A stretch of 64,000 bases of DNA, taken from positions 116,960 to 180,959 of the forward strand of contig NZ_BBWJ01000045.1 of assembly GCF_001463745.1 (NCBI RefSeq), in the 5' to 3' direction. The position numbers and the translations under genes are program-made. The notes below the pieces were generated by a model that saw nothing but the letters and a program-made list of their open reading frames with translations, had not been told where the DNA came from and did not search any database. Positions 54,188 through 64,000 of the stretch are shown in pieces. Source of the DNA: Aureimonas sp. AU22. Lineage in GTDB: Bacteria > Pseudomonadota > Alphaproteobacteria > Rhizobiales > Rhizobiaceae. How positions within the stretch are numbered: position 1 is the stretch's first letter; each line of letters begins with the position of its first letter.

Positions 54188-54664
54188 TCAGGCTTCCGCC
54201 GACGGCTTCTCCGGAACGGTCAGCGTGCCACCGGCCTTCTGGACCTTCTCGACAGCCGAGCGCGAAGCGCCGTCCGCCACGATGGTCACCTTTCCCGACA
54301 CTTCGCCGTCGCCGAGGATCCGGACGCCGTCGCGTGCGCGGCCAACCAAGCCAGCCGCCTGGAGAGCGGCCAGGTCGATCGTCGACTTCCCGTCGAGCTT
54401 GCCGGCCTCGATCGCCTTGGCGATCTTGTCCAGCGAGACGATGTTGAAGTCCTTCGCGAAGATGTTCACGAAGCCGCGCTTCGGGAGACGGCGATAGAGC
54501 GGCATCTGACCGCCCTCGAAACCGTTGATGGCCACACCGGAACGGGCCTTCTGGCCCTTCACGCCGCGACCACCGGTCTTGCCGGAACCCGAACCGATGC
54601 CGCGGCCCAAACGCTTGCGCGAGTGGGTGGCGCCGTCCTTGTCGGCGATCTCGTTGAGCTTCAT
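54188..54664 (-). CDS. rplO: 50S ribosomal protein L15
   Basis: Late-assembling large-subunit protein. The ATG at 54664 gives 158 residues starting [18 protein letters not shown], with GGGAG eight bases upstream; a GTG nine bases upstream is less likely. [26 protein letters not shown] is the glycine-rich tail that threads rRNA. It follows rpmD by 16 bp and is followed by a terminator-like hairpin. Confidence 0.97.
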   Translation of the reverse strand: MKLNEIADKDGATHSRKRLGRGIGSGSGKTGGRGVKGQKARSGVAINGFEGGQMPLYRRLPKRGFVNIFAKDFNIVSLDKIAKAIEAGKLDGKSTIDLAALQAAGLVGRARDGVRILGDGEVSGKVTIVADGASRSAVEKVQKAGGTLTVPEKPSAEA

Positions 54665-54680
54665 CTCGTTCACTCCCGGC

Positions 54681-54884
54681 TTACTGGCCGTCGACGACGC
54701 GGACGAGGTGGCTGACCTTGGCGATCATGCCACGGACCGAAGGCGTATCCTCCAGCGTCCGAACGCGGTGCATCTTGTTCAGCCCGAGGCCGATCAGCGT
54801 GGCACGCTGGTCGCTCGGACGGCGGATCGGGCTTCCGATCTGTTCGACAGTGATCGTCGAGCCCTGTGCTTCAGTCTTGGACAT
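54681..54884 (-). CDS. rpmD: 50S ribosomal protein L30
   Basis: Small large-subunit protein. The second of two tandem ATGs (54884) gives 67 residues, the first at 54887 adds one; AAGGAG lies upstream. The core [30 protein letters not shown] and [16 protein letters not shown] are standard. Its 5' neighbour is rpsE, 64 bp away. Confidence 0.95.
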   Translation of the reverse strand: MSKTEAQGSTITVEQIGSPIRRPSDQRATLIGLGLNKMHRVRTLEDTPSVRGMIAKVSHLVRVVDGQ

Positions 54885-54948
54885 CATTCGACTCCTTGAA
54901 TGGGGACGAGGTGCAGCAAGCGCAAGCGAATGCGCTCGCATGGCACCA

Positions 54949-55500
54949 TCAGTCCTCAGCGCCGACCAGGTCGCGACGACGCGCCTGGAGCGTGGAATAC
55001 TTGATGCCGCGACGGGCAGCGACATCCTTCGGATGCATCTGGCCCTTCAGGGCGTCGAACGTCGCGCGTACCATGTTGTACGGGTTCGAGGAACCGAGCG
55101 ACTTGGCGACGACGTCATGCATGCCGACGGCCTCGAACACGGCGCGCATCGGACCGCCGGCAATGATGCCGGTACCAGCCTCGGCGGTGCGAAGAAGCAC
55201 CTTGCCGGCGCCATGGCGACCGTGGACGTCGTGGTGCAGCGTGCGACCGTCACGCAGCGGCACGAAGATCAGGTCGCGCTTGGCGGCTTCCGTCGCCTTG
55301 CGGATGGCCTCCGGCACTTCACGTGCCTTGCCATGGCCAAAGCCGACGCGGCCCTTGAGGTCGCCGACGACGACGAGCGCAGCGAAGCCGAAGCGACGGC
55401 CGCCCTTCACCACCTTGGCGACGCGATTGATGTGGACGAGCTTGTCGACGAAGCCGTCATCCCGCTCTTCGCGGTCGTTCCGTTCATTACGAGGCGCCAT
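54949..55500 (-). CDS. rpsE: 30S ribosomal protein S5
   Basis: Small-subunit protein with roles in decoding accuracy and mRNA unwinding. It has 183 residues. [26 protein letters not shown] is the double-stranded RNA-binding-like motif, and [12 protein letters not shown] ends the domain. The first 15 residues are charged. It lies 141 bp after rplR, with an imperfect hairpin between. Confidence 0.97.
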   Translation of the reverse strand: MAPRNERNDREERDDGFVDKLVHINRVAKVVKGGRRFGFAALVVVGDLKGRVGFGHGKAREVPEAIRKATEAAKRDLIFVPLRDGRTLHHDVHGRHGAGKVLLRTAEAGTGIIAGGPMRAVFEAVGMHDVVAKSLGSSNPYNMVRATFDALKGQMHPKDVAARRGIKYSTLQARRRDLVGAED

Positions 55501-55573
55501 ATCCTATCCTTGTTTTTTTCCGGAGGCGTCCTGGGATGGGTGCCGATCGAAGCGGCGCCCGGCTTAAAGCACG

Positions 55574-55607
55574 ACACGGCCGGCGAGGAAACCCCGCCGG
55601 ACCGTGT
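55574..55607 (-). repeat. Bulged hairpin in the rplR-rpsE gap
   Basis: ACACGG and CCGGCG (55574-55585) pair with CGCCGG (55595-55600) and CCGTGT (55602-55607), one base bulged, loop 9 nt. No T-tract follows. Its position inside the spc region suggests an RNA-processing or translation-control element. Confidence 0.4.
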
Positions 55608-55641
55608 GCATGCCGAGGATCGGCGGCCCGAAGGCCGCGGA

Positions 55642-56004
55642 TCAGAAGTTGAGACCGCCTTCGCGAGCGGAGTCGGCCAGCGCCTTGACGCGGCCATGGT
55701 AGATGAACGCGCCACGATCGAACACGACGTCGGTCACGCCAGCTTCCTTGGCGCGCTCTGCGACGAGCTTGCCGACGGCGGCCGCAGCCGCAACGTCCGC
55801 ACCCGTCTTCAGGTCGCCGCGAAGGCCGACGTCGAGCGTCGAAGCGGCGGCCAGGGTACGGCCAGCGGCATCGTCGATGATCTGCGCGTAGATGTTCTTC
55901 GACGAGCGGTGGACCGAAAGGCGCGGACGCCCGTTCGCCACCGCCTTGATCGAACGGCGGACGCGGGATGCGCGGCGCCGGAGGAGTTCCTTCTGCGTTG
56001 CCAT
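55642..56004 (-). CDS. rplR: 50S ribosomal protein L18
   Basis: 5S rRNA-binding protein, 120 residues. [36 protein letters not shown] is the N-terminal RNA-binding half; the last part ends [29 protein letters not shown], matching L18. It is 10 bp after rplF in the minus direction. Confidence 0.96.
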   Translation of the reverse strand: MATQKELLRRRASRVRRSIKAVANGRPRLSVHRSSKNIYAQIIDDAAGRTLAAASTLDVGLRGDLKTGADVAAAAAVGKLVAERAKEAGVTDVVFDRGAFIYHGRVKALADSAREGGLNF

Positions 56005-56014
56005 GTCCCGTGCC

Positions 56015-56548
56015 TTACTTCTTCTTGCCTTCCTTGCGGACGATCTTCTCGCCAGCGTACTTCACGCCCTTGCCCTTGTAGGGCTCAGGACCGCGATACT
56101 CGCGGATTTCGGCAGCCACCTGACCGACCTGCTGCTTGTCGATGCCGGTGATGACGATCTCCGTCGGCCGCGGAACGGCAATCTGGATGCCCTCCGGGAT
56201 CGGGTAGAGAACGTCATGGCTGAAGCCGAGCGCCAGCTGCAGGTTCTTGCCCTGCATCGACGCGCGGTAGCCGACGCCGGAGATCTCGAGACGCTTCTCG
56301 AAACCGTCCTTCACACCCGAGAGGATGTTGACGATCATCGTGCGGGACATGCCCCACTTCGACCGTGCATCCTTCGAGTCGTCACGCGGGTCGACCTTGA
56401 TCGACCCGTCTTCCATCTTCACGAGCACTTCGTCGTTCACCACGTACGAAAGCTCGCCCTTCGGGCCCTTAGCCCGGACGGTCTGACCGTCGACCGAGGC
56501 GGTGACACCGCCCGGGACGGCAACCGGCTTCTTGCCAATACGAGACAT
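56015..56548 (-). CDS. rplF: 50S ribosomal protein L6
   Basis: Large-subunit protein near the factor-binding site, 177 residues with two similar beta domains. [15 protein letters not shown] at the start and [21 protein letters not shown] in the second half are standard; [16 protein letters not shown] is the C-terminal L6 signature. It follows rpsH by 44 bp. Confidence 0.97.
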   Translation of the reverse strand: MSRIGKKPVAVPGGVTASVDGQTVRAKGPKGELSYVVNDEVLVKMEDGSIKVDPRDDSKDARSKWGMSRTMIVNILSGVKDGFEKRLEISGVGYRASMQGKNLQLALGFSHDVLYPIPEGIQIAVPRPTEIVITGIDKQQVGQVAAEIREYRGPEPYKGKGVKYAGEKIVRKEGKKK

Positions 56549-56592
56549 CTGAGAACCTGTCCGTTGATCGCTTGGGAGACCTCAATGCCGCG

Positions 56593-56991
56593 TCAGAAGA
56601 CGCGGCAGAGGATCTCACCACCGACGTTCTGTTCGCGAGCGGCGTGGTCCGCCATGACGCCCTTCGGGGTCGACAGCACCGAAATGCCGAGGCCGTTGGC
56701 GACATGCGGGATCGTCTTCGCCGAAACGTAGACGCGACGACCAGGCTTCGATACGCGAGCGATCTCCTTAATGACGGGAGCGCCCTCGTAGTACTTGAGC
56801 TCGATGTTGAACTCGGCCGTGCCGTTCTCGAACTTGGTCTCGGAGTAGCCGCGAATGTAGCCCTCGTCCTTGAGCACGTCGAGGACGCGAGCACGAAGCT
56901 TCGAAGCCGGAGTGGCGACCGTGGACTTGCTCCGCATCGTAGCGTTGCGGATACGGGTCAGCATATCGCCGAGGGGATCGGAAAGTGCCAT
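56593..56991 (-). CDS. rpsH: 30S ribosomal protein S8
   Basis: Binds the central domain of 16S rRNA and in many bacteria represses spc-operon translation. It has 132 residues. [21 protein letters not shown] is the N-terminal domain; the C-terminal [26 protein letters not shown] carries the RNA-binding signature. No S8-binding RNA mimic was identified near rplE. Confidence 0.97.
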   Translation of the reverse strand: MALSDPLGDMLTRIRNATMRSKSTVATPASKLRARVLDVLKDEGYIRGYSETKFENGTAEFNIELKYYEGAPVIKEIARVSKPGRRVYVSAKTIPHVANGLGISVLSTPKGVMADHAAREQNVGGEILCRVF

Positions 56992-57003
56992 TGCAGTGCC
57001 TCC

Positions 57004-57309
57004 TTACCAGCTCGACTTGACGATGCCCGGGATCTGCCCGGTGTTGCCGAGATCGCGAAGCGCGATACGGCTCATCTTCAGCTTGCGGTAGTAGGCGCGC
57101 GGACGACCCGTCACCTCGCAGCGGTTGCGAACGCGAACCTTCGACGAGTTGCGCGGCAACTCAGCCAGCTGGAGCTGAGCGCGGAAGCGCTCCTCCATCG
57201 AGGCTTCCTGGTTCGTGGTCACCGCCTTTAGCGCTTCGCGCTTTGCGGCATACTTCGCGACCAGCTTCTGCCGGCGCTTGTTCTTTTCGATGGCGCTCTT
57301 CTTGGCCAT
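57004..57309 (-). CDS. rpsN: 30S ribosomal protein S14
   Basis: Head protein of the small subunit, 101 residues, the long form without the zinc-binding CxxC pairs. The N-terminus [15 protein letters not shown] is lysine- and arginine-rich, and [25 protein letters not shown] is the S14 signature. It is 12 bp from rpsH and 21 bp from rplE. Confidence 0.97.
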   Translation of the reverse strand: MAKKSAIEKNKRRQKLVAKYAAKREALKAVTTNQEASMEERFRAQLQLAELPRNSSKVRVRNRCEVTGRPRAYYRKLKMSRIALRDLGNTGQIPGIVKSSW

Positions 57310-57330
57310 AACTTTTCCTTTCGCCTGCCG

Positions 57331-57888
57331 TTACTGGCGGAACGGGAAGTTGAGCGCCTTCAGAAGGGCTCGCGCTTCGTCGTCGGTCTTCGCCGTCGTA
57401 CACACGATGATGTCCATGCCCCACATCTGATCAACCTTGTCGTAGTTGATCTCGGGGAACACGATGTGCTCCTTCAGGCCCATGGCGAAATTGCCACGGC
57501 CATCGAAGCTCTTCGGGTTGAGCCCGCGGAAGTCGCGCACGCGGGGCAAAGCGATCTGCACCAGGCGATCCACGAACTCGTACATCCGCTCCTTGCGAAG
57601 GGTCACCTTCGCGCCGATCGGCATGTTCTCGCGCACCTTGAACCCGGCGATGGAATTCCTGGCACGCGTGATGACGGGCTTCTGACCGGCGATCTTCGCA
57701 AGGTCTTCAGCCGCCACAGTGGGCTTCTTGGAGTCGCCGGTGGCTTCACCGACGCCCATGTTGATGACGATCTTGTCGAGGCGCGGCACCTGCATCTCGT
57801 TGGAGTACTGGAACTCCTCGAGAAGCTGCTTGCGGATCTCGTCGCGGTAGACGGCCTTGAGCCGGGGCGTGTAGCTGGTCTCAGCCAT
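57331..57888 (-). CDS. rplE: 50S ribosomal protein L5
   Basis: 5S rRNA-binding protein of the central protuberance. The ATG at 57888 gives 185 residues starting [51 protein letters not shown] and [18 protein letters not shown] are standard. Its first 8 bases overlap the end of rplX, so it is probably coupled. Confidence 0.97.
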   Translation of the reverse strand: MAETSYTPRLKAVYRDEIRKQLLEEFQYSNEMQVPRLDKIVINMGVGEATGDSKKPTVAAEDLAKIAGQKPVITRARNSIAGFKVRENMPIGAKVTLRKERMYEFVDRLVQIALPRVRDFRGLNPKSFDGRGNFAMGLKEHIVFPEINYDKVDQMWGMDIIVCTTAKTDDEARALLKALNFPFRQ

Positions 57889-58204
57889 CGATCTGTTCTC
57901 CCGAACGCTTGGCGATGCGCACCTTCTTTGCGTTCTCGCCCTCGCCGACAACCTTGAAACCGACGCGAGTCGGCTTGCCATCCTTCGGGTCGGCGACCGA
58001 AAGGTTCGAGAGATGGATCGGAGCCTCTTTCGAGACGATCCCGGCTTCCTGGCTAGCGGACTGCTTCTGGTGACGCTTCACCATGTTCACGCCGGAAACG
58101 ACCGCACGGTCTTCCTTCGGCATGACCTGGAGCACCTTTCCGGAAAGCCCCTTGTCCTTGCCGGCCAGCACGACGACGTTGTCGCCCTTCTTGATCTTCT
58201 GCAT
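57881..58204 (-). CDS. rplX: 50S ribosomal protein L24
   Basis: Assembly initiator that binds the 5' end of 23S rRNA. It has 107 residues. [25 protein letters not shown] is the KOW motif at the start; [10 protein letters not shown] and the VGFKV end follow. Its stop lies inside the start of rplE (8-nt overlap). Confidence 0.97.
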   Translation of the reverse strand: MQKIKKGDNVVVLAGKDKGLSGKVLQVMPKEDRAVVSGVNMVKRHQKQSASQEAGIVSKEAPIHLSNLSVADPKDGKPTRVGFKVVGEGENAKKVRIAKRSGEQIDG

Positions 58205-58216
58205 CGGTCCGGCTCC

Positions 58217-58585
58217 TTACAGCACTTCCGGGGCCAGGGAAATGATCTTCATGTGGTTCCGGCCGCGCAGCTCGCGCGGAACGGGTCCGAAGATACGAGT
58301 TCCAACCGGCTCCTTCTTGTTGTCGATCAGCACCGCCGCATTGCGGTCGAAGCGGATCACGGAACCGTCCGGACGACGGATGTCCTTGGCCGTGCGAACC
58401 ACGACCGCCTTCATCACGTCACCCTTCTTCACGCGGCCGCGCGGAATGGCCTCCTTGATCGAAACGACGATGATGTCGCCGACCGAGGCATACTTCCGCT
58501 TCGAACCGCCCAGCACCTTGATGCACATGACACGACGGGCGCCGGAGTTGTCCGCCACATCGAGGTTTGTTTGCATCTGAATCAT
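58217..58585 (-). CDS. rplN: 50S ribosomal protein L14
   Basis: Central large-subunit protein at the subunit interface, 122 residues. [27 protein letters not shown] and [19 protein letters not shown] are unmistakable, and the end [24 protein letters not shown] is complete. It is 67 bp after rpsQ. Confidence 0.98.
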   Translation of the reverse strand: MIQMQTNLDVADNSGARRVMCIKVLGGSKRKYASVGDIIVVSIKEAIPRGRVKKGDVMKAVVVRTAKDIRRPDGSVIRFDRNAAVLIDNKKEPVGTRIFGPVPRELRGRNHMKIISLAPEVL

Positions 58586-58652
58586 GTCAGGCCGCCTTCA
58601 AATCACGAGCAGCCGGGGAGCGCAGGATCATGCGCTGCACCCGAGCCTATAT

Positions 58653-58898
58653 TCACTGAGCCGAAGCCTGAGCGGCAACGACGATCCAAGTCTTGTCCTT
58701 CGAGATCGGCTTGGTCTCCTCGATGGAGACGATGTCGCCGACCTTGTACTGGTTGGATTCGTCGTGCGCCTTATACTTCTTCGACCGGCGAACGGTCTTC
58801 TTGAAGAGCGGATGCGTGAAGCGACGCTCCACGAGCACGACGACCGTCTTGTCATTCTTATCGGAGACCACGGTCCCCTGCAAAACGCGTTTCGGCAT
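58653..58898 (-). CDS. rpsQ: 30S ribosomal protein S17
   Basis: Primary 16S rRNA-binding protein, 81 residues of OB fold. [26 protein letters not shown] opens it and [16 protein letters not shown] follows, both typical of S17. It is separated from rpmC by 12 bp and from rplN by 67 bp, the largest spacing on this side. Confidence 0.97.
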   Translation of the reverse strand: MPKRVLQGTVVSDKNDKTVVVLVERRFTHPLFKKTVRRSKKYKAHDESNQYKVGDIVSIEETKPISKDKTWIVVAAQASAQ

Positions 58899-58910
58899 AG
58901 TTGACTACCT

Positions 58911-59111
58911 TCAGGCCTTGGCCGTGCCAGCCTTCTGGCGGGCAATGGTCTTGATCCGGGCGATGTCCCGACGGACTTCCTTCACACGCGAGGTGTTCTC
59001 GAGCTGGCCGGTGGCACGCTGAAAGCGCAGGTTAAACTGCTCCTTCTTGAGCTTGCCGAGCTCGGTGGTCAGCTCGTCCTGCGTCTTCGGGGTGAGATCG
59101 GAGGCTTTCAT
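58911..59111 (-). CDS. rpmC: 50S ribosomal protein L29
   Basis: Two-helix protein beside the exit tunnel, 66 residues. [33 protein letters not shown] and the [10 protein letters not shown] helix match L29, part of the docking site for trigger factor and SRP. It lies 11 bp after rplP. Confidence 0.96.
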   Translation of the reverse strand: MKASDLTPKTQDELTTELGKLKKEQFNLRFQRATGQLENTSRVKEVRRDIARIKTIARQKAGTAKA

Positions 59112-59122
59112 CGAATTTCTCC

Positions 59123-59536
59123 TTACTCGGCGATGCGCTGGATGAATCGCGTACGGATCGGAAGCTTGGCCGCGCCGAGGCGAAGTGCCTCGCGCGCGAC
59201 GTCTTCCGCCACGCCGTCGATCTCGAACATGATGCGACCGGGAGCGACGCGCGCCGCCCAGTACTCGATCGCACCCTTGCCCTTACCCATGCGGACTTCC
59301 GTCGGCTTGGCGGTGACCGGCAGGTCCGGGAAGATCCGGATCCAGACGCGGCCCTGGCGCTTCATCTGACGGGTGATCGCGCGGCGAGCCGCTTCGATCT
59401 GTCGGGCGGTGACACGCTCCGGCTCGAGTGCCTTCAGACCGAAGGTCCCGAAGCTGAGCAACGAGCCGCCCTTGGAGTTCCCGTGAATGCGTCCCTTGAA
59501 CGCCTTCCGGAACTTCGTGCGCTTTGGTTGCAACAT
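59123..59536 (-). CDS. rplP: 50S ribosomal protein L16
   Basis: Large-subunit protein that positions the A-site tRNA, 137 residues. [19 protein letters not shown] opens it, [27 protein letters not shown] is the core, and [20 protein letters not shown] is the signature loop. It lies 26 bp after rpsC. Confidence 0.98.
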   Translation of the reverse strand: MLQPKRTKFRKAFKGRIHGNSKGGSLLSFGTFGLKALEPERVTARQIEAARRAITRQMKRQGRVWIRIFPDLPVTAKPTEVRMGKGKGAIEYWAARVAPGRIMFEIDGVAEDVAREALRLGAAKLPIRTRFIQRIAE

Positions 59537-59562
59537 TTCCTATTACTCCGAAACTTCGCCTA

Positions 59563-60291
59563 TCAGGCGTGCTCGCGCTCGCGTTCACGACGACGGTTGT
59601 TACCACCGCCGCTGTTCGAACCGTCGCCCTCGACCGCCCGACGCTCGGAAGCCATCGGATCGTGCTCCAGGATCTCGCCCTTGAAGATCCAGACCTTGAC
59701 GCCACACACACCGTACGCCGTATGGGCTTCGGCGGTGCCGTAGTCAACATCCGCGCGCAGCGTATGCAGCGGAACCCGGCCCTCGCGGTACCATTCCATG
59801 CGCGCGATCTCCGCGCCGCCAAGACGGCCGCCGCAATTGATGCGGATACCCTCGGCGCCGAGGCGCATGGCGGACTGCACGGCACGCTTCATGGCGCGGC
59901 GGAACGCGATGCGGCGCTCCAGCTGCTGCGCGATCGACTGAGCAACCAGCGTCGCGTCGGTCTCGGGCTTACGCACCTCGACGATGTTGATGTGCGTCTC
60001 GGCGTTGGTCATCGCGGAAAGCTTCTTGCGAAGCTTCTCGATATCCGCACCCTTCTTGCCGATCACGATGCCCGGACGAGCCGAGTGGATCGAGATGCGG
60101 CACTTCTTGTGCGGGCGCTCGATGACGATCTTGGAGACCGCCGCCTGCTTGAGCTCGTTCAGGAGGTACTTGCGGATCGCAAGGTCCTCGTGGAGCAGCT
60201 GGCCATACTCACCCGTGTTGGCGAACCAACGCGAGTCCCAGGTCCGGTTGATGCCGAGACGCAGGCCGATCGGATTGACTTTCTGACCCAT
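59563..60291 (-). CDS. rpsC: 30S ribosomal protein S3
   Basis: MRNA-entry protein with helicase activity together with S4 and S5. It has 242 residues. [23 protein letters not shown], the KH domain [16 protein letters not shown] and [15 protein letters not shown] are present; the last 25 residues are Gly, Asn and Arg rich. Its ATG shares one base with the rplV stop. Confidence 0.98.
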   Translation of the reverse strand: MGQKVNPIGLRLGINRTWDSRWFANTGEYGQLLHEDLAIRKYLLNELKQAAVSKIVIERPHKKCRISIHSARPGIVIGKKGADIEKLRKKLSAMTNAETHINIVEVRKPETDATLVAQSIAQQLERRIAFRRAMKRAVQSAMRLGAEGIRINCGGRLGGAEIARMEWYREGRVPLHTLRADVDYGTAEAHTAYGVCGVKVWIFKGEILEHDPMASERRAVEGDGSNSGGGNNRRREREREHA

Positions 60292-60677
60292 TACGCGGCC
60301 TCCTCTTCGGCCTTCTCGCGGACGATGATCGTCAGGTGCGAGAACGGCTTCTCGACCCGGCTCGCACGGCCGCGACCGCGAGCGTGGAAACGCTTCATCG
60401 TGATCGACTTGCCGACGAAGGCCTCGGCGACGACGAGCGTGTCGACGTCGAGGTCGTGGTTGTTCTCGGCGTTCGCGATGGCGCTTTCCAGCGTCTTCTT
60501 GACCGTCTCGGCGATCCGCTTGCGCGAGAACGTCAGATCGGCGAGAGCGCGATCGACCTTCTTGCCGCGGATCAGCTGCGCAACGAGGTTCAGTTTCTGC
60601 GGGCTAACCCGGATCGTACGGGCGACTGCTTTCGCCTCGTTGTCCTTGAGCACGCGCTCGGCCTTGGCCTTGCCCAT
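60291..60677 (-). CDS. rplV: 50S ribosomal protein L22
   Basis: Tunnel-lining protein and macrolide-binding neighbour. It has 128 residues. [23 protein letters not shown] opens the fold, and [25 protein letters not shown] is the hairpin that reaches into the exit tunnel. It is coupled to rpsC by a one-base overlap. Confidence 0.98.
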   Translation of the reverse strand: MGKAKAERVLKDNEAKAVARTIRVSPQKLNLVAQLIRGKKVDRALADLTFSRKRIAETVKKTLESAIANAENNHDLDVDTLVVAEAFVGKSITMKRFHARGRGRASRVEKPFSHLTIIVREKAEEEAA

Positions 60678-60679
60678 TG

Positions 60680-60958
60680 TTACTTCCTCTTCGCCTTCTT
60701 GTCGGCGCCGTGGCCGTAATAGGTGCGGGTCGGGGAGAATTCGCCGAACTTGTGTCCGACCATGTCCTCGTTGACCGAGACCGGGATGTGCTTGTTGCCG
60801 TTGTAGACGCCGAAGGTCAGACCAACGAACTGCGGCAGGATCGTGGAGCGTCGGCTCCAGATCTTGATCACCTCGTTGCGGCCGCCAGAGCGGACCTTTT
60901 CGGCCTTCTTCAGCAGGTAGCCATCAACGAACGGACCTTTCCAGACGGAACGTGTCAT
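60680..60958 (-). CDS. rpsS: 30S ribosomal protein S19
   Basis: Head protein near the A-site, 92 residues. [20 protein letters not shown] opens it, [27 protein letters not shown] is the core and [21 protein letters not shown] the end. Two bases separate it from rplV. Confidence 0.98.
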   Translation of the reverse strand: MTRSVWKGPFVDGYLLKKAEKVRSGGRNEVIKIWSRRSTILPQFVGLTFGVYNGNKHIPVSVNEDMVGHKFGEFSPTRTYYGHGADKKAKRK

Positions 60959-60970
60959 GGAGTGTTTCCC

Positions 60971-61807
60971 TTACTTCTTGCGCTGATGGCGCGAGCGCAT
61001 GATGAACTTGTCGGTCGCCTTGTTCTGGCGCGTGCGCTTGCCCTTCGTCGGCTTGCCCCAAGGGGAAACCGGATGACGGCCACCCGACGTACGGCCTTCA
61101 CCACCGCCGTGCGGGTGATCGACCGGGTTCATCGCCACGCCGCGAACGTGCGGGCGACGACCCAGCCAGACCGAACGACCGGCCTTGCCGAGATTGATGT
61201 TGCCGTGATCCGGGTTGGATACGGCACCGACGGTCGCGAAGCACGAGCCCGACACGAGACGCTGTTCGCCGGAGTTCAGACGCAGGATCGCCATGCCCTG
61301 GTCGCGGCCGACCAGCTGCGCGTAGGCGCCGGCGGAGCGGGCGATCTGCCCGCCCTTCATCGGCTTCATCTCCACGTTGTGGATGATGGTGCCGACGGGC
61401 ATCGCCGAAAGCGGCATCGCATTGCCAGGCTTGACGTCGATGCCGGTGAGACCGGCCACGACCTTGTCGCCGGCAGCCAGACGCTGCGGAGCCAGGATGT
61501 AGCTCAGCTCGCCGTCCTCGTAGCGGATCAGCGCGATGAAGGCGGTGCGGTTCGGATCGTACTCCAGACGCTCCACCGTCGCCACGACGTCAAGCTTGCG
61601 ACGCTTGAAGTCGATCATCCGGTAGGTGCGCTTGTGACCGCCGCCCTGATAGCGAGCGGTGATGCGACCCATGTTGTTGCGGCCACCGCTGGAATGCAGG
61701 CCCTCGGTCAACTGCTTGACCGGCTTGCCCTTCCAGAGGCCCGAGCGGTCGACGAGCACCAGCTGACGGGTGCTCGGAGTGACCGGCTTGAAGTTCTTTA
61801 GTGCCAT
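60971..61807 (-). CDS. rplB: 50S ribosomal protein L2
   Basis: Essential for subunit association and near the peptidyl transferase centre. It has 278 residues. [31 protein letters not shown], the [20 protein letters not shown] segment, and the histidine-containing [29 protein letters not shown] are all complete. Confidence 0.98.
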   Translation of the reverse strand: MALKNFKPVTPSTRQLVLVDRSGLWKGKPVKQLTEGLHSSGGRNNMGRITARYQGGGHKRTYRMIDFKRRKLDVVATVERLEYDPNRTAFIALIRYEDGELSYILAPQRLAAGDKVVAGLTGIDVKPGNAMPLSAMPVGTIIHNVEMKPMKGGQIARSAGAYAQLVGRDQGMAILRLNSGEQRLVSGSCFATVGAVSNPDHGNINLGKAGRSVWLGRRPHVRGVAMNPVDHPHGGGEGRTSGGRHPVSPWGKPTKGKRTRQNKATDKFIMRSRHQRKK

Positions 61808-61833
61808 GATCTTCTATTCCTCGCAGCCAGCCG

Positions 61834-62127
61834 TCAGAGACCGGTCGAGACGTCGATGGACTGGCCCTCGGCCAGCGTCACGATCGCCTTCTTCTGGTCG
61901 CTCTGGCGGCCCGGACGGCCGCGGAAACGCCGCACCTTGCCCTTGCGGACAAGCGTGTTGACGGCAGTGACCTTGACACCGAAGAGAGCCTCGACGGCCG
62001 CCTTGATCTGCGGCTTGGTCGCGGTCTTCGCTACGTTGAAGATCACCTGGTTGAACTCGGAGACCAGCGTCGACTTTTCAGTGATGACCGGGCTCGTGAT
62101 GACGTCGTAATGGCGCAGATCGCTCAT
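61834..62127 (-). CDS. rplW: 50S ribosomal protein L23
   Basis: Exit-tunnel docking protein for trigger factor, SRP and SecY. It has 97 residues. [19 protein letters not shown] and [32 protein letters not shown] are typical. Its ATG overlaps the rplD stop by 4 nt. Confidence 0.97.
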   Translation of the reverse strand: MSDLRHYDVITSPVITEKSTLVSEFNQVIFNVAKTATKPQIKAAVEALFGVKVTAVNTLVRKGKVRRFRGRPGRQSDQKKAIVTLAEGQSIDVSTGL

Positions 62128-62744
62128 TTGAAGCGCTCCTCGAGGGCCTCGACGGCAGCCTTCGACAGGACAAGCGTCTGACGGCGCAGAATGTCGTAAA
62201 CGTTGATGCCCTGGACCGGCAGAACGTCGATGTTCGGGATGTTGCGAGCCGAGCGAGCGAAGTTCTCGTTCAGCTGAGCGCCACCGATGATCAGCGCGTT
62301 CGTCAGGCCGAGACCCGCGAACTGAGCCAGCACCGCCTTGGTCTTGCCTTCGGCAGAGGTCAGATCGTCGATCACGATCAAGCCGCCGGACTTGGCCTTG
62401 GCCGAGAGAGCATGCTTGAGGGCAAGCGCACGCAGCTTCTTGGGCAGATCATGTGCATGGCTGCGCGACACCGGGCCGTGCGCCTTGCCACCGCCGCGGA
62501 ACTGCGGAGCGCGAGCCGAACCGTGACGAGCACGACCGGTGCCCTTCTGCTTGTACAGCTTGGCGCCAGTGCGAGCGATCTCGGCGCGGCCGAGCGACTG
62601 GTGCGTACCCTGCTGGCGCTTGGCAAGCTGGTAGCGGACCATGCGCTGAAGGATGTCCTCGCGCGGCTCGAGACCGAAGATCTCGTCGGCAAGGGTGACC
62701 GAACCGGCTTCCGCGCCGGCGAGGGTCTTGATCTGGATGTCCAT
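62124..62744 (-). CDS. rplD: 50S ribosomal protein L4
   Basis: Large-subunit tunnel protein; in E. coli it also represses the S10 operon. It has 206 residues. [51 protein letters not shown] is the tunnel loop, and the C-terminal [17 protein letters not shown] is standard. It shares one base with the rplC stop and four with rplW. Confidence 0.98.
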   Translation of the reverse strand: MDIQIKTLAGAEAGSVTLADEIFGLEPREDILQRMVRYQLAKRQQGTHQSLGRAEIARTGAKLYKQKGTGRARHGSARAPQFRGGGKAHGPVSRSHAHDLPKKLRALALKHALSAKAKSGGLIVIDDLTSAEGKTKAVLAQFAGLGLTNALIIGGAQLNENFARSARNIPNIDVLPVQGINVYDILRRQTLVLSKAAVEALEERFK

Positions 62745-63460
62745 TACTCGGTTCCCTCGGAAGCGGCCGAAGCGCCGTTGTTGGCGACCTGGCGCAGGGC
62801 AGCCGGCTTGGGAGCGTTCTCAGGCAGCTTGGCCTTGACCGCATCGCGGACGTAGATCCAGCCGCCCTTCGAGCCTGGCACGGCGCCGCGGATCAGAATG
62901 AGGCCCTTGTCGGCGTCAGTGCGAACCACTTCCAGGTTCTGCGTCGTCACGCGGGTCTGACCCATGTGACCGGCCATCTTCTTGTTCTTGAAGACCTTGC
63001 CCGGATCCTGGCGTTGACCGGTGGAGCCGTGCGAACGGTGCGAGACCGACACGCCGTGCGTCGCACGCAGACCACCGAAGTTGTGGCGCTTCATGACGCC
63101 GGCGAAACCCTTACCGATCGAAGTGCCGGTGACGTCGACGAGCTGGCCCGCGACGAAATGGTCGGCCGTGATCTCGGCGCCCACGTCGATGAGGTTGTCG
63201 TCCGACACGCGGAACTCGGCCATCTTGCGCTTGGGCTCTACGGAAGCCTGCGCGAACACGCCGCGCATCGCCTTGGAGGTGTTCTTCACCTTGGCGGTGC
63301 CGACACCGAGCTGAACGGCCGTGTAGCCGTTCTTGTCCTGGGTCCGCTGACCCACGACCTGAAGGTTCTCGACCTTGAGAACCGTGACCGGCACATGCTC
63401 GCCCGCATCATTGTAGATGCGGGTCATGCCGACCTTCTGTGCAATCACACCTGAACGCAT
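62744..63460 (-). CDS. rplC: 50S ribosomal protein L3
   Basis: Near the peptidyl transferase centre; early assembly protein. It has 238 residues. [27 protein letters not shown] opens the fold; [42 protein letters not shown] is the extended loop that reaches the active site. It lies 63 bp after rpsJ. Confidence 0.98.
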   Translation of the reverse strand: MRSGVIAQKVGMTRIYNDAGEHVPVTVLKVENLQVVGQRTQDKNGYTAVQLGVGTAKVKNTSKAMRGVFAQASVEPKRKMAEFRVSDDNLIDVGAEITADHFVAGQLVDVTGTSIGKGFAGVMKRHNFGGLRATHGVSVSHRSHGSTGQRQDPGKVFKNKKMAGHMGQTRVTTQNLEVVRTDADKGLILIRGAVPGSKGGWIYVRDAVKAKLPENAPKPAALRQVANNGASAASEGTE

Positions 63461-63523
63461 TCTTCTTCTTTCTCCAGAGGAACCTTAGGGGCGTGATCGG
63501 CCCGGCCGGTTCTTGTCCGCTCG

Positions 63524-63832
63524 TTAGAGCTTGATCTCGACGTCGACGCCTGCGGCGAGGTCGAGCTTCATCAGCGCATCAACCGTCTGCGGCGTCGGGT
63601 CGACGATGTCGAGGAGCCGCTTGTGCGTGCGCATTTCGAACTGCTCGCGGGACTTCTTGTCCACGTGGGGCGAGCGGTTGACCGTGAACTTCTCGATCCG
63701 CGTCGGGAGCGGGATAGGACCACGCACGTTGGCGCCGGTCCGCTTTGCCGTCGAAACGATCTCGCGGGTGGAAGCGTCGAGCACGCGGTGGTCGAACGCC
63801 TTCAGGCGGATGCGAATATTCTGGCCGTTCAT
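63524..63832 (-). CDS. rpsJ: 30S ribosomal protein S10
   Basis: First gene of the ribosomal supercluster on this strand, 102 residues. [21 protein letters not shown] and [24 protein letters not shown] are standard. A GGAAGGA ribosome site is 8 bp upstream. S10 also acts in transcription as NusE. The promoter must lie in the 168 bp up to the window edge. Confidence 0.98.
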   Translation of the reverse strand: MNGQNIRIRLKAFDHRVLDASTREIVSTAKRTGANVRGPIPLPTRIEKFTVNRSPHVDKKSREQFEMRTHKRLLDIVDPTPQTVDALMKLDLAAGVDVEIKL

Positions 63833-63949
63833 TGCATTCGTCCTTCCGTCGGAGCCATGCCGGAGAACCGGCGCTTTCCGATCGCTAAACAGTCTTCAGC
63901 CAATCAAACCGAACGGCTGAGCGCCGCCCGAACCGCCCCGAAGGGCAAA

Positions 63950-63975
63950 GAGAACGCGGCGGTGTATACCGCCGC
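63950..63975 (-). terminator. Hairpin upstream of rpsJ, possible terminator of the preceding gene
   Basis: GCGGCGGT (63956-63963) pairs with ACCGCCGC (63968-63975), loop 4 nt, then GTTCTCTTTG on the minus strand. The T-tract is weak. It probably closes the gene beyond the window edge (tuf is commonly here), so the S10 cluster would have its own promoter. Confidence 0.45.
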
Positions 63976-64000
63976 GCCCCCGACTTCAAGAGGCCAAGCC

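Noticed and set aside
1..64000. CRISPR arrays, insertion sequences, integrases or prophage genes
   Set aside because: No regularly spaced repeats, no transposase or integrase frames, and no attachment-site duplication next to the tRNA-Leu gene were seen.

Overview
This GC-rich, gene-dense window reads as a chromosomal segment of an alphaproteobacterium of the order Hyphomicrobiales (Rhizobiales). The evidence is gene order and family content: trpD-trpC-moaC-moeA-lexA, then comEC/gltX/gltA, then a long rpsB-tsf-pyrH-frr-uppS-cdsA-rseP-bamA-lpxD-fabZ-lpxA-lpxI-lpxB run; LpxI in place of LpxH; the envelope protein EipB (DUF1849); a phasin; an ATP12-type F1-ATPase chaperone; and a GTTC-N7-GTTC type SOS box before lexA. 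The genus cannot be settled by reading alone. No mobile element, phage, integron, CRISPR array or rRNA was seen; one tRNA (Leu, anticodon GAG) is present.

Layout. 1-4700 (+): end of a PpiD-like foldase, tryptophan genes trpD/trpC, molybdenum-cofactor genes moaC/moeA, lexA. 4715-9995: comEC (-) divergent from gltX (+), then gltA (+). 10017-23233 (-): the lipid A, outer-membrane assembly, phospholipid and translation-factor run listed above, with many 1-4 nt stop/start overlaps that imply translational coupling. 23401-28332: eipB, ridA, a glycerophosphodiesterase, a GNAT/FemAB-like protein, a HIT protein and an AzlCD-type exporter. 28400-33702: clpA-clpS, phasin, and a D,D-carboxypeptidase with a SPOR tail. 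33807-42741: a mixed accessory stretch with an orphan small gene, DUF1489, DUF599, DUF3253, a YdcF-like protein, an aldo/keto reductase, a DUF1624 acyltransferase, a LiuR-like MerR regulator, tRNA-Leu, lipB, a DUF188 protein and a cytochrome b561/molybdopterin oxidoreductase pair, ending at the ATP12 chaperone. 42738-47666 (-): DegP-type protease, rarA, crcB, rluC, HAD phosphatase and ATP12 in one run. 48170-49189 (-): an epimerase/reductase sitting between this run and the ribosomal genes. 49269-63832 (-): the S10-spc-alpha ribosomal protein supercluster from rpsJ to rplQ, including secY, adk and rpoA.

Most of the window is conserved housekeeping. The observations with most content are regulatory or small: a phasin promoter whose 17-bp spacer is filled by a TGC-rich PhaR-type operator, with the same 11-mer upstream of gltA; terminator-like hairpins that divide the rpsB-tsf and rplO-secY junctions; a separate promoter before rpsM; a 42-residue putative secreted peptide with its own terminator (47769-47897); an 87-residue orphan gene (33807-34070); and a Tat/lipobox molybdopterin protein paired with a four-helix cytochrome b. 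No clearly new multi-gene system was found.
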